The position numbers and the translations under genes were made by a program. From NCBI RefSeq assembly GCF_005405925.1, contig NZ_BJHV01000001.1:3038001-3102000 (forward strand): 64,000 nt of DNA, given 5' to 3'. Source of the stretch: Streptomyces antimycoticus (GTDB lineage: Bacteria; Actinomycetota; Actinomycetes; Streptomycetales; Streptomycetaceae). Shown here in pieces: positions 17,001 through 30,549 of this stretch. How positions within the stretch are numbered: position 1 is the stretch's first letter; each line of letters starts with the position of its first letter. The notes beneath the pieces are model-generated. The model searched no databases and was not told the DNA's origin. It saw only the letters and a list, made by a program, of their open reading frames with translations.

Positions 17001-18482
17001 TCAGCACCGCCCCGCGCGCCCGTAGAGCACGATCCGCATCCCGGTGACGTCCCTGACGGCGCATCGGTGGAAGTGCTCCGCGAGCACCTCCCGTTTCACC
17101 CGCTCCTGAGGGGTGTCGTCCAGCGGCTGGCCGGGCGGGTCGTTCACCGTGACGATCCGCCCGGCCGTCAGCATCCGGGCCCGGATCCGCGGTGCGGGCA
17201 GCTCGATGCCGTGCAGCGTGCCCGAGGGGATCGCGTGCTGGGCCAGCGCCAGCTCCCGCAGGCCCCGGAAGTCCTCCGGGCTGGACATGATCGGCTCCCG
17301 GCGCCGCGCGGGCAGGAAGAGCACCCCGTCGCCGGGCCGCCCCAGTTCCCGTACGGCGCGCGCGGCCGCGATGGTGTCGTCGAGCCGGCTCCGCGGGGTC
17401 CGCAGCTGGAGCGAGTACGGCAGCAGGGCCGCCACGGCGGCCACCGCCAGTCCCCCGGCCAGCGCCCGCGGGACGACGACGGTGCGCGAGAGCGCGTCCA
17501 GCCGGGCGCCGATCAGCAGCGCGAGACCGACGTAGGCATAGAGCACATAGCGGTCGACGTAGAGCGGATGGAGATACGACACCGCCATCAGCACGGCCGG
17601 GGGCAGGATCAGCAGCGCCAGAGCGAGGTCGCGCAGCGGGACGGGGCCCCGGGCGGGCAGCGGCCCCCGGGCGCAGACGAGTCCGTTCAGGGCGAGCGCG
17701 CCGAAGCCGAGCAGTTCGGGCGGGCCCGGCGCGGAGATCCAGCCGACCAGCGCCGCCTGTTGCTGACTGACGATCACCAGCGGTGCCAGCACCACGGCCA
17801 CCACGGAGGCCGCCTGCGCCCATGCCCAGCCGGGCCGCGCCCCCACCCGGGCCCCGTACAGCGCGACGCCGTGCGCGGCGACGGCCAGGATCGCGAACTC
17901 GTGCAGCAGACAGGCCAGCGAGGCGACGGCGGCGTATCCGGCCCAGGTGCGCTTGCGGGGCCTGGCCACGGCGCTCAGCAGCAGATGCGTGGCCGCCACG
18001 ACGGCGGCGCTGACCAGGGCGTACGACCGCCCCTCCGGTGCGTACCGCTGCACCGCCGGGGCCAGTGGGAAGACCAGCCCGGCGATGAGTCCGGCGCGGG
18101 GTCCGGCGAGCCGGTGGCCGAGCAGGCCGACCCCGGCCGCGGTGGCGGCCATGGCCAGCACCGAGGGGAGCCGCAGGGCGAGCAGTCCGCCGTCCCAGAG
18201 GGCGAAGACGGCGTGCATCAGCAGGTAGTAGAGGCCGTGCGCCACGTCCGCGTTGCCGAGGAGATGGCCGATCTCGCCGACGCTACGGTGCGCGACCTGG
18301 TACGTCGTCGACTCGTCCCGCCACATGCTGTTCTCCCGGCGGATCCCCCACAGCCCGAGCGCCAGCGCCAGCCCGGCCGGGGCGAGCGCGACGACGGCCG
18401 GGCCGGGGCGGCGGCGCACCGGGGGCGCCGGGTGGACGCGTGGGGCGCCCCGGGCGGTGTCGAGGGCGGGCGAGATGGCCAT
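17001..18482 (-). CDS. Multi-pass membrane glycosyltransferase-like protein (GT39/PMT, ArnT-like)
   Basis: A 493-residue protein with about ten to twelve hydrophobic segments. The first luminal loop has the acidic motif MWRDESTTY after TM1, typical of the lipid-phosphosugar-dependent GT-C fold, and SVGEIGHLLGNADVAHGLYYLLMH is the usual second loop. It ends in a soluble C-terminal domain of about 130 residues. It would transfer sugar from polyprenyl-phosphate to an extracellular acceptor; the acceptor is not identifiable. It stands alone. Ribosome site before ATG 18482 is weak. Confidence 0.8.
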   Translation of the reverse strand: MAISPALDTARGAPRVHPAPPVRRRPGPAVVALAPAGLALALGLWGIRRENSMWRDESTTYQVAHRSVGEIGHLLGNADVAHGLYYLLMHAVFALWDGGLLALRLPSVLAMAATAAGVGLLGHRLAGPRAGLIAGLVFPLAPAVQRYAPEGRSYALVSAAVVAATHLLLSAVARPRKRTWAGYAAVASLACLLHEFAILAVAAHGVALYGARVGARPGWAWAQAASVVAVVLAPLVIVSQQQAALVGWISAPGPPELLGFGALALNGLVCARGPLPARGPVPLRDLALALLILPPAVLMAVSYLHPLYVDRYVLYAYVGLALLIGARLDALSRTVVVPRALAGGLAVAAVAALLPYSLQLRTPRSRLDDTIAAARAVRELGRPGDGVLFLPARRREPIMSSPEDFRGLRELALAQHAIPSGTLHGIELPAPRIRARMLTAGRIVTVNDPPGQPLDDTPQERVKREVLAEHFHRCAVRDVTGMRIVLYGRAGRC

Positions 18483-18590
18483 GGGAAAGGGGACTCCGAT
18501 CGGAGCGGAAGGGTGAGGAGCCGCGGACGGGTGATGTGTCGCGGAAGGTGACGATCCGTGGAAGGCGCCGAGCCTGGAAGGGGGCGCCGA

Positions 18591-19652
18591 TCAGGCCCGT
18601 CTGCGCCCGATCCACCACACGCAGAACGCGGCGAGCGCGACGGCCACGGCCAGGCAGATCCCGGCCTGCATCCACTGCATCGGCCAGAAGTGGCCGATGG
18701 GGTGGTAGTCCTCATACTCCTCGGCCAGGTGGCGGCGGTCGAGGCAGCGGAAGATGGCCGGCCACCCGCCGAGCCCCGTGCAGACCGACCCGTCGACCCT
18801 GGCACCGGTCCCGTCGAGATACCCCGAGCCGACGTACCACCCTCCGAACGGCGCCTCCGCGTGGACGTGGACGCCCGCTGTCACGGTGAGCCGGGGCATC
18901 AGATGCGGGCGCAGCTGCTGGAGGCCGTACACCACGCCGGCGGTGACGGCGAGGGTGCAGGCCATGGCGGGCAGCGTCCGCCGGAGCAGCAGGCCGAAGG
19001 CCGTGCCGAGCAAGAGGGACAGCAGGGACAGCGCCACGAAGGCCGGACCCATCACGTCGAAGGGCAGGGTGTCGCCCCAGTGGACGTCCGGGAAGGTGCC
19101 GCGCACCGGCCACCACCACCAGGTGAACAGCCCGGCCAGCAGGGTGGTGGCCGCCAGGGTGGCGACGACGGGGAGGGCGAGCGTGGCGATGAGCCAGCGC
19201 ACCCTGCCGACCGACTGGGTCCAGACGAGCGCGGCGGTGCCGCTCTCGAATTCGCGCGCGATCAGCGGGGCGCCGACGAAGGCCCCGATGACGGCCGGGA
19301 TCGCGAGCATCAGCCGTGCGGTGTCGAGCAGCGCCACACGGTAGGTCTCCAGCCGGACGAACGCCTCGGAGAGCCTGTCCGAGGACTCCAGGGGCGCCCC
19401 GTTGCAGTCGCGCCACAGCCGGCAGTCGGCGACGTCCCGGTCGTGGATCAGGGCGGCCATGCCGGTGCGCTGGTACACGAGATATCCGGCGAGGGCGAGG
19501 ATCAGCACGCCGCCCGTCACCAGAACGGTCCGCTGGCGGCGCCAGGCCAGCCAGAGCGGACCGCGCGGGCTCAGCGGGGAGCCGGTGTGCCGCGGCCTCG
19601 GCGGGGAGCCGGTCTGCGGCGGGCCCGGGCGCTGGGCGGTCCCGGTCTTCAT
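18591..19652 (-). CDS. ABC transporter permease (second of a tandem pair)
   Basis: A 353-residue membrane protein with six predicted spans (about residues 44-62, 115-140, 165-190, 205-225, 230-250 and 325-345). LIAREFESGTAALVWTQSVGRVRWL is the conserved cytoplasmic element of ABC-2-type permeases in YtrA-regulated exporters. ATG 19652 overlaps the preceding stop (ATGA) and has GGAGG upstream. Its last 25 residues, including QWMQAGICLAVAVALAAFCVWWI, are identical to those of the upstream permease, and so is the DNA (79 bp). It is the last gene of the GntR operon. Confidence 0.87.
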   Translation of the reverse strand: MKTGTAQRPGPPQTGSPPRPRHTGSPLSPRGPLWLAWRRQRTVLVTGGVLILALAGYLVYQRTGMAALIHDRDVADCRLWRDCNGAPLESSDRLSEAFVRLETYRVALLDTARLMLAIPAVIGAFVGAPLIAREFESGTAALVWTQSVGRVRWLIATLALPVVATLAATTLLAGLFTWWWWPVRGTFPDVHWGDTLPFDVMGPAFVALSLLSLLLGTAFGLLLRRTLPAMACTLAVTAGVVYGLQQLRPHLMPRLTVTAGVHVHAEAPFGGWYVGSGYLDGTGARVDGSVCTGLGGWPAIFRCLDRRHLAEEYEDYHPIGHFWPMQWMQAGICLAVAVALAAFCVWWIGRRRA

Positions 19653-20725
19653 GCCGCCTCCTTCACCGCGGGCCGCCGACGGATCCACCACACGCAGAAC
19701 GCGGCGAGCGCGACGGCCACGGCCAGGCAGATCCCGGCCTGCATCCACTGCATCGGCCAGTAGTGGCTCGCCGGGTGCAGCTCCTCGTACTGCCTCTCGG
19801 TGGCGCCGAATCGGGCGAGGCAGCGGTTCCAGCCGTCCTGGCCGATGGCGGACGAGCAGCGGTCCGAGGGGATCTTCGCCCCGGAGCGGGCCAGATAGCC
19901 GTCGCCGATGCCGCGCCAGGAGGTGAAGAAGACCTCAAGGGGGGTGTGCACGAAGTCGCCACTGGCGTCGGAGACGATCGTCCGCGGGGTCATCAGATGG
20001 GGGCGCAGGGCGGCGAGCCCGTACTGGACACCGGCGGTGACCCCCAGGGTGACGGCCATCGCGGGCACGGTGCGCCGCAGCAGCAGCCCGGCCGCCGCGC
20101 CGAGGAAGAAGGCCAGCGGGGCGAGGGCGACGGCGGCCGGGCCGGTCGCGTCGAACGGCACGGCGGTGCCCCAGGCGATGTCCTGGAACTGGGTCCGGGC
20201 CGCCCGCCACCACCAGGTGTAGAGGGCCGCGAGGACCGCGGTGCCGGCCGTGACGGCGACCAGGGGCAGGGCGAGTTTGGCGATGACCCAGCGGGTGCGG
20301 CTGACGGACTGGGTCCACACCAACTGGTGGGTGCCCATCTCCAGTTCCCGGGCGAACAGGGGCGCGCCGATGAAGACGCCGATCAGCGCGGGCAGCGCGA
20401 TGAGCAGCCGTCCGGTATGGAGCAGCGGCGTGCGGTAGGTGTCGGTGAGGTGGCGGAGCGCGTCGATCGTGGGGTCGGATCCCCGCTCCAGATGGGTGCG
20501 CCTGCCGTGGCAGAACCGCTTCCAGTCCGCGCAGTCCTGGATGTCGTGCGCCCGCAGATAGCCGACCATCCCGGCGCGCTGCCAGACGATGTACGCGGCG
20601 ATCGCCGCGACGGCGGCGAGGCCCGCCCAGAGGGCGGCCCGGTGCTGCCGCGCCACCAGCCACACCAGCCCTCGGGTGCGGGGCCGGGCGCCGGGGGCGC
20701 CGAGCCGTATGCCGACCGAGCTCAT
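19649..20725 (-). CDS. ABC transporter permease (first of a tandem pair)
   Basis: A 358-residue paralogue of the following gene. It shares the order of spans and the conserved LFARELEMGTHQLVWTQSVSRTRWV element. TM1 is near residues 30-48 and the last TM near 325-347; a long extracellular loop of about 90 residues precedes it. The two permeases probably form a heterodimer with the adjacent ATPase, exporting an unknown lipophilic compound or antibiotic. Start ATG 20725 overlaps the ATPase stop (ATGA). Confidence 0.87.
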   Translation of the reverse strand: MSSVGIRLGAPGARPRTRGLVWLVARQHRAALWAGLAAVAAIAAYIVWQRAGMVGYLRAHDIQDCADWKRFCHGRRTHLERGSDPTIDALRHLTDTYRTPLLHTGRLLIALPALIGVFIGAPLFARELEMGTHQLVWTQSVSRTRWVIAKLALPLVAVTAGTAVLAALYTWWWRAARTQFQDIAWGTAVPFDATGPAAVALAPLAFFLGAAAGLLLRRTVPAMAVTLGVTAGVQYGLAALRPHLMTPRTIVSDASGDFVHTPLEVFFTSWRGIGDGYLARSGAKIPSDRCSSAIGQDGWNRCLARFGATERQYEELHPASHYWPMQWMQAGICLAVAVALAAFCVWWIRRRPAVKEAA

Positions 20726-21654
20726 GCCCCCACCTCCGTATCGGGCGTCCGCGTGCCGTCCGCGAGCAGCGGCGGGGCGTCGGGAGCGCGCAGATAGCCG
20801 AGCAGGACCTCTTCGAGGGAGGGTTCGGTGACGATCCAGCCGTCTCCGCTCGGGGTGCCCTCCGGGCGTATCAGCGCGGTGAGCTGACGGCCCGTGGTGC
20901 GGGTATCGACCACCGTGTGGCGGGCGAGCGCGGCCGGTGTGCCGCCGCCGGTCGCGCTCGGGCCGGTGACGACGCGGTGGGCGGCCTGGATCTCGTCCGC
21001 CTCGCCCGCCAGGCGGATCCGGCCGCCGCCCATCAGCAGCAGGTAGTCGCAGACTCCGTCGAGTTCGGCGAGCACATGGGTGGAGATGACCACGCCGGTG
21101 CCGCGCTCGGCGGCCTCGGCCATCAGCACGCCCATCATCCGGTGGCGGCGCAGCGGGTCCTGATCGGACATCGGCTCGTCCAGCAGGAGCAGATCGGCGC
21201 GTTTGCCGAGGGCGAGGGCGAGGGCCACACAGGTGCGCTGGCCGCCGGAGAGCGAGCCGACGCGGGCGGACAGCGGCACCTCGGCCTCCTCCACCACCCG
21301 TTCGGCGGCCTTCTGGTCCCAGCGGGGGTTGAGCTCCCGGCCCAGGCGCAGGGTGTCGGCGACGGAGAAGCGTGGGTAGAGCGGCTTGTCCTGGGCGACG
21401 AAGGCGACGCGCTCGCGGGCGGCGGGCGCGGAGGGCTCCTGGCCGAAGACCCGCAGCGTGCCGGTGGTCGGGGTCAGCAGGCCGGCGGCGAGGGACAGCA
21501 GGGTGCTCTTGCCGGACCCGTTGGGGCCCACCAGCGCGCAGATCCGCCCGGCGGGCAGGTGGAAGGCGACATCTCTCAGGGCCCAGCCGCGCCGGTACGT
21601 CTTGCCCAGCCCAAACGCCTCCAGCGCGCCGGCCGCGTCGATCTCGTCGGTCAC
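20722..21654 (-). CDS. ABC transporter ATP-binding protein of the GntR-regulated exporter
   Basis: A 310-residue ATPase. Walker A GPNGSGKST is near residue 43, the Q-loop is in VAFVAQDKPLYPRF, the signature is LSGGQRTCVALALALG and Walker B is LLLLDEPMSDQDPLRR. The D-loop reads SDQDP where most have SxLDP; this may be a family trait. The region after 220 is a C-terminal extension ending in TEPSLEEVLLGYLR, typical of exporter ATPases. The GTG start overlaps the GntR stop (GTGA). Confidence 0.92.
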   Translation of the reverse strand: MTDEIDAAGALEAFGLGKTYRRGWALRDVAFHLPAGRICALVGPNGSGKSTLLSLAAGLLTPTTGTLRVFGQEPSAPAARERVAFVAQDKPLYPRFSVADTLRLGRELNPRWDQKAAERVVEEAEVPLSARVGSLSGGQRTCVALALALGKRADLLLLDEPMSDQDPLRRHRMMGVLMAEAAERGTGVVISTHVLAELDGVCDYLLLMGGGRIRLAGEADEIQAAHRVVTGPSATGGGTPAALARHTVVDTRTTGRQLTALIRPEGTPSGDGWIVTEPSLEEVLLGYLRAPDAPPLLADGTRTPDTEVGA

Positions 21655-22082
21655 CGGTTCTCACCGTCTTCCTCGTGGCCACGCTCGCTGAGGGTGGCGG
21701 TCTCGCCAAAGCGCTCTTCGAGGACCGAGGCGACCAGCGCCGTCACGTCCTCCCGGTCGAGCCCGGCGGCGCGGGCCCGGTCGGTCCAGTCGGCGAGCTC
21801 CGCGCGCAGCGGCGAGTCCGCGGCGGCACCGGGCCGGGCCAGCGACCGGCGGACGAAGGTGCCCAGGCCCGGCCGGGGTTCGACCAGGCCCTCGCGCTCC
21901 AGCTCGCGGTATGCCTTCAGGACGGTATTGGGGTTGATGGCGGTGGCCGCGACAACCTCCTTGGCCGTGGGCAGCCGGTCCCCGGGCTGCAGCAGTCCGA
22001 GGCGGAGCGCCTGTTTGGTCTGCTGGACGATCTGCAGATAGGTGGCGATGCCGCTGCGCCGGTCGATGCGGTACTCGACCAT
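21651..22082 (-). CDS. GntR-family repressor, YtrA subfamily
   Basis: A 143-residue regulator with an N-terminal winged helix (residues 1-75: YLQIVQQTKQALRLGLLQPGDRLPTAKEVVAATAINPNTVLKAYRELEREGLVEPRPGLGTFV) and only a short, charged helical C-terminus. This is the YtrA arrangement, which lacks an effector domain and governs adjacent ABC transporters. It is first in a four-gene operon in which each stop overlaps the next start. A perfect inverted repeat just upstream (22099-22114) is the likely operator, so autorepression is expected. Confidence 0.92.
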   Translation of the reverse strand: MVEYRIDRRSGIATYLQIVQQTKQALRLGLLQPGDRLPTAKEVVAATAINPNTVLKAYRELEREGLVEPRPGLGTFVRRSLARPGAAADSPLRAELADWTDRARAAGLDREDVTALVASVLEERFGETATLSERGHEEDGENR

Positions 22083-22098
22083 CCGTCCACCACCCTTT

Positions 22099-22114
22099 CA
22101 CTAATGAGTTAGTG
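22099..22114. promoter_or_regulatory. Probable GntR (YtrA-type) operator
   Basis: The perfect inverted repeat CACTAA-TGAG-TTAGTG lies 17 bp upstream of the GntR start. It is AT-rich compared with the surrounding DNA. YtrA-type regulators bind symmetrical sites overlapping their own promoter. Binding is inferred from position and symmetry. Confidence 0.75.
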
Positions 22115-22196
22115 GAATGATGGTGGAGCGCGCCCGAGCCAATGTCAACTCCTGAGCCACCGTCGACCAGTGAGCGAAGGCCGACCGCAAACGCCA

Positions 22197-22237
22197 CGCG
22201 GCGCCTGCCCCTGGTCGGGTAGGGGGAAGGCGCCGCG
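22197..22237. terminator. Hairpin downstream of gltD
   Basis: Arms CGCGGCGCCT (22197-22206) and AGGCGCCGCG (22228-22237) pair perfectly, and an inner CCCCT/AGGGG extends the stem. It lies between the end of gltD and the promoter of the divergent-side GntR operon, so it probably ends gltBD transcription. Confidence 0.7.
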
Positions 22238-22292
22238 CGGCCGGTCCGTACGCCGTTGTACGGGCGGAGATCCGGGAAGACCGGAGACCGGG

Positions 22293-23745
22293 TCAGACCA
22301 TGAGGGCCCGGTCGGTGGGGCGGATCGGGGCGGGCAGTTCGCTGGCCCCGGCCAGGTAGCGGTCCACCCCGCGCGCCGCGGAGCGGCCCTCGGCGATGGC
22401 CCAGACGATCAGCGACTGGCCGCGGCCCGCGTCACCGGCCACGAAGACGCCCGGCACATTGGTGGCGAAGTCGGCGTCGCGGGCGATGTTGCCGCGCTCG
22501 TCCAGTTCCAGGCCGAACTGCTCGACCAGGCCGTTCTTCTGGTCGGTGCCGGTGAAGCCCATGGCGAGGGTGACCAGCTGGGCCGGGATCTTCCGCTCGG
22601 TGCCCGGCTTCTGCTCCAGCTTGCCGTCCTTGAACTCCACCTCGATCAGGTGCAGCCACTGGACGTTGCCGTCCTCGTCGCCCTCGAAGTGGGTGGTGGA
22701 GACGGAGTAGATCCGCTCACCGCCCTCCTCGTGCGCCGAGGTGACCTTGTAGAGCATCGGGAAGGTCGGCCAGGGCTGGTTGGCGTTCCGCTCGTCGCCG
22801 GGCTTGGGCATGATCTCCAGCTGGGTGACGGAGGCGGCGCCCTGGCGGTGGGCGGTGCCGACGCAGTCCGCGCCGGTGTCGCCGCCGCCGATGACCACGA
22901 CATGCTTGCCCTCGGCGGTGATGGGGGCGGTGGTGAGGTCGCCCTCCTGCACCTTGTTGGCGAGCGGCAGGTACTCCATCGCGAAGTGGATGCCGTTCAG
23001 CTCCCGGCCGGGGGCCGGCAGGTCGCGCGAGGTGGTGGCGCCTGCCGCGATGACCACGGCGTCGTACCGCTTGCGCAGCTTGGCGGCGTCGATGTCGCGG
23101 CCGATCTCGGTCTCGGTGCGGAACTTGGTGCCCTCCGCGCGCATCTGCTCGATACGGCGGTTGATGTGCCGCTTCTCCATCTTGAACTCGGGGATGCCGT
23201 AGCGCAGCAGCCCGCCGATGCGGTCGGCCCGCTCATAGACGGCGACCGTGTGGCCGGCCCGGGTGAGCTGCTGGGCGGCGGCCAGGCCCGCGGGGCCCGA
23301 GCCGATGACGGCGACGGTCTTGCCGCTGAGCCGCTCGGGCGGCTGCGGGGTGACATCGCCCGCGTCCCACGCCTTGTCGATGATGGTGACCTCGACGTTC
23401 TTGATGGTCACCGCGGGCTGGTTGATGCCGAGCACACAGGCCGACTCGCACGGGGCCGGGCACAGCCGCCCGGTGAACTCCGGGAAGTTGTTGGTCGCGT
23501 GCAGCCGCTCGCTGGCCTCGCGCCAGTCCTGCCGGTAGGCGTAGTCGTTCCACTCGGGGATGAGGTTTCCCAGCGGACAGCCGTTGTGACAGAACGGGAT
23601 GCCGCAGTCCATGCACCGTCCGGCCTGCTTGCTGATGATCGGCAGCAGCGAACCGGGGACGTAGACCTCGTTCCAGTCCTTGACGCGCTCGTCCACCGGG
23701 CGGGTCTGGGCGACCTCGCGGCCAGTGGTCAGGAAGCCCTTGGGG

Positions 23746-23753
<8 letters not shown>
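22293..23753 (-). CDS. gltD: Glutamate synthase (NADPH) small subunit
   Basis: A 486-residue iron-sulfur flavoprotein that passes electrons from NADPH to the large subunit for 2-oxoglutarate + glutamine to two glutamate. N-terminal cysteines in [21 protein letters not shown] and [12 protein letters not shown] bind two 4Fe-4S clusters. The FAD site is [15 protein letters not shown] and the NADPH site [13 protein letters not shown]; the C-terminal [14 protein letters not shown] is a second FAD contact. Its start overlaps the gltB end by eight bases (23746-23753), consistent with one transcript gltB-gltD. Confidence 0.97.
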
Positions 23754-28296
<4,543 letters not shown>

Positions 28297-28597
28297 CGGC
28301 TCTCCCGTCGTCGTCATGGCATTTTGCGTGTGCCGAGGGACGACGTTGGCCCTCCGCGAGAATTTCGTGCAGGTTACATGATGGGTCGAATCTCGGGAAG
28401 CGGAAATTCCGTTCCATCATGCGGACACCCCAGGGGTGGGGCGATATCAGGCAATACGGGCAGTAGTGGATGGGGCGACCGACGTCGCCATAGCGCGGAC
28501 CGGGCGACTCTGCCCAAGCGCTTCCGGCTTATGCCCGCCCGCAAAAGGATCGAAACCGAGGAGTAACGGCGTAGTTATGCGGCTCACCGTATGCCTG
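28297..28597. other. Intergenic region upstream of gltB, about 300 bp
   Basis: This stretch is less GC-rich than the genes and holds the gltB promoter. A near-palindrome CGGAAATTCCG lies around 28400. I see no convincing riboswitch, small ORF with a ribosome site, or GlnR-type box. The neighbouring VIT gene also runs leftwards and ends at 28598. Confidence 0.5.
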
Positions 28598-29329
28598 TCA
28601 TCCTACGGCCGTTCCGAACAAAGCGCCCAGGGCATAGGTCACACCCGCCGCCGCGCCGCCCAGCGCCAGCTGCCGCAGCCCGCTGTACCACCAGGAACGG
28701 GCGGTCACCCGCGCCACCGCCGCACCACAGCCGAACAGCCCGATCAGCGCCAGCACCACGGCCGGCCACAGCGCCGTGGCGCCCAGCAGATACGGCAGCA
28801 CCGGCAGCAGCGCGCCCAGCGCGAAGGAGCCGAACGAGGACACCGCCGCGACCAGCGGTGAGGGCAGATCGTCCGGGTCCACGCCCAGCTCCTCGCGGGC
28901 ATGTATCTCCAGCGCCTGCTCGGGGTCACGGGAGAGCTGCTCGGCCACCTCACGGGCCAGCGCCGGCTCCACACCGCGCGACACATAGAGCGCCGCCAGC
29001 TCCTCCAGCTCGTCCACCGGGTGCTTGCGCAGCTCGCGCCGCTCCACCTCCAGCTCGGCCTGGACCAGCTCGCGCTGGGAGGCGACGGAGGTGTACTCAC
29101 CGGCGGCCATGGAGAAGGCACCGGCCGCGAGGCCCGCCAGACCGGTGATCACGATGGTCTGCCGGTCCATGGCGCCACCGGCCACACCGGTCATCAGGGC
29201 GAGGTTGGAGACCAGTCCGTCCATGGCTCCGAAGACGGCGGGGCGCAGCCAGCCGCCGGTCACATCACGGTGGGTGTGGTTGTCGCGGTGGGCGATGTGC
29301 GGGGGCTCGGCGGTATCGATGACGGACAT
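28598..29329 (-). CDS. VIT1/CCC1-family membrane transporter
   Basis: A 243-residue membrane protein. GGWLRPAVFGAMDGLVSNLALMTGVAGG is the conserved first span of the Fe2+/Mn2+ transporter family, followed by AAGAFSMAAGEYTSVASQRE (second span and metal-translocating motif). A cytoplasmic helical stretch rich in Glu (about residues 95-165) is the metal-binding domain, and three more spans complete the fold. It would move iron or manganese out of the cytoplasm. ATG 29329 has GGGAG ten bases upstream. Confidence 0.9.
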   Translation of the reverse strand: MSVIDTAEPPHIAHRDNHTHRDVTGGWLRPAVFGAMDGLVSNLALMTGVAGGAMDRQTIVITGLAGLAAGAFSMAAGEYTSVASQRELVQAELEVERRELRKHPVDELEELAALYVSRGVEPALAREVAEQLSRDPEQALEIHAREELGVDPDDLPSPLVAAVSSFGSFALGALLPVLPYLLGATALWPAVVLALIGLFGCGAAVARVTARSWWYSGLRQLALGGAAAGVTYALGALFGTAVG

Positions 29330-29457
29330 ATGAAGATGTGCTCCCTTCGAGAAGGGTGTGGCGATGCGGCCTCACCCCAACGGTTCGAAGGTACGCACGA
29401 GTTACCCCCCTCCGCCAGCAAGGAAGGCCGAACTTACCTCGCTGACCTGCGGAAACG

Positions 29458-29494
29458 TAAAAAGGCCGCCGAATCCCGAGGGGTCCGGCGGCCT
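29458..29494 (-). terminator. Rho-independent terminator of lgt
   Basis: On the minus strand, AGGCCGCC and GGCGGCCT form an 8-bp perfect stem (29463-29494), followed directly by TTTTTA. This is the clearest classical terminator in the window and lies just after the lgt stop. Confidence 0.85.
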
Positions 29495-29516
29495 GTTGGA
29501 CGCGACGCGACGCGCG

Positions 29517-30479
29517 TCAGAGCTTCTTGGAGGACTCCGCCTCGGCGGCCACCGCACCGGTCTCGTCCGCGCCACCGCTCCCGGCCGGAGCGCCGTCGCC
29601 CACCTCTGTGGCGGCAGCCGGGGCCGGTCCGCCGCTCGCGTCCGCGCCGTCCTCGACCGCGGCGGGCTCGACGACCTCCTCGCGGCCGGGGGACTTCTTC
29701 GCGGAGATCACCAGATAGGCCACCGCGGCCAGGAAGACCACGACGGACGTCCAGTTGTTGAGCCGCAGCCCGAGCACATGGTGGGCGTCGTCCACCCGGA
29801 GGTACTCGATCCAGAAGCGGCCCACGGTGTACGACGCGACGTAGAGGGCAAACGCACGGCCATGCCCCAGCTTGAAGCGGCGGTCCGCCCAGATCACCAG
29901 GAGGGCCACGCCGATGCACCACAGCGACTCGTACAGGAAGGTCGGGTGGTAGGTGCCGGCCACCCGGCCCGCGTCGGCGTCGCCGTCGATCTTCAGCGCC
30001 CACGGCAGGGTGGTCTCCTTGCCGTACAGCTCCTGGTTGAACCAGTTGCCCCAGCGGCCGATCGCCTGGGCGAAGGCGATGCCGGGCGCGATGGCGTCCG
30101 CGTAGGCCGGGAGCGGGATGCCCCGGCGGCGGCAGCCGATCCAGGCGCCCAGCGCGCCCAGCGCGATGGCCCCCCAGATCCCGAGGCCGCCCTGCCAGAT
30201 CTTGAAGGCGTCCACCCAGTCACGGCCGTCGGTGAAGTACAGCTCGTAATCGGTGATGACGTGGTAGAGGCGGCCTCCGACCAGGCCGAAGGGCACCGCC
30301 CAGACGGCGATGTCGGCAACGGTGCCGACGCGGCCGCCCCGGGCGACCCAGCGCCGCCCGCCGAGCCAGACCGCGACGAAGACGCCGATGATGATGCAGA
30401 AGGCATAGCCGCGCAGCGGGACCGGACCGAGATAGATCACGCCGGACGACGGGCTGGGGATGTAAGCGAGGAGGTCCAT
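29517..30479 (-). CDS. lgt: Prolipoprotein diacylglyceryl transferase
   Basis: A 320-residue membrane enzyme that transfers diacylglycerol from phosphatidylglycerol to the lipobox cysteine of prolipoproteins. Conserved elements are RGYAFCIIIG in TM1, GGRLYHVITDYELY, the signature WQGGLGIWGA, and FAQAIGRWGNWFNQELYG with the catalytic Arg. Seven spans are visible. The last 60 residues form an acidic, Ala/Gly-rich cytoplasmic tail of the kind seen in actinobacterial Lgt. A rho-independent terminator follows the stop. Confidence 0.96.
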   Translation of the reverse strand: MDLLAYIPSPSSGVIYLGPVPLRGYAFCIIIGVFVAVWLGGRRWVARGGRVGTVADIAVWAVPFGLVGGRLYHVITDYELYFTDGRDWVDAFKIWQGGLGIWGAIALGALGAWIGCRRRGIPLPAYADAIAPGIAFAQAIGRWGNWFNQELYGKETTLPWALKIDGDADAGRVAGTYHPTFLYESLWCIGVALLVIWADRRFKLGHGRAFALYVASYTVGRFWIEYLRVDDAHHVLGLRLNNWTSVVVFLAAVAYLVISAKKSPGREEVVEPAAVEDGADASGGPAPAAATEVGDGAPAGSGGADETGAVAAEAESSKKL

Positions 30480-30549
30480 GACAGGACCGACGCTACCGTG
30501 CCGGGCGGGAGATGCGGCAACCCACCCGGCAACGGCTGCGTAACAAGGA

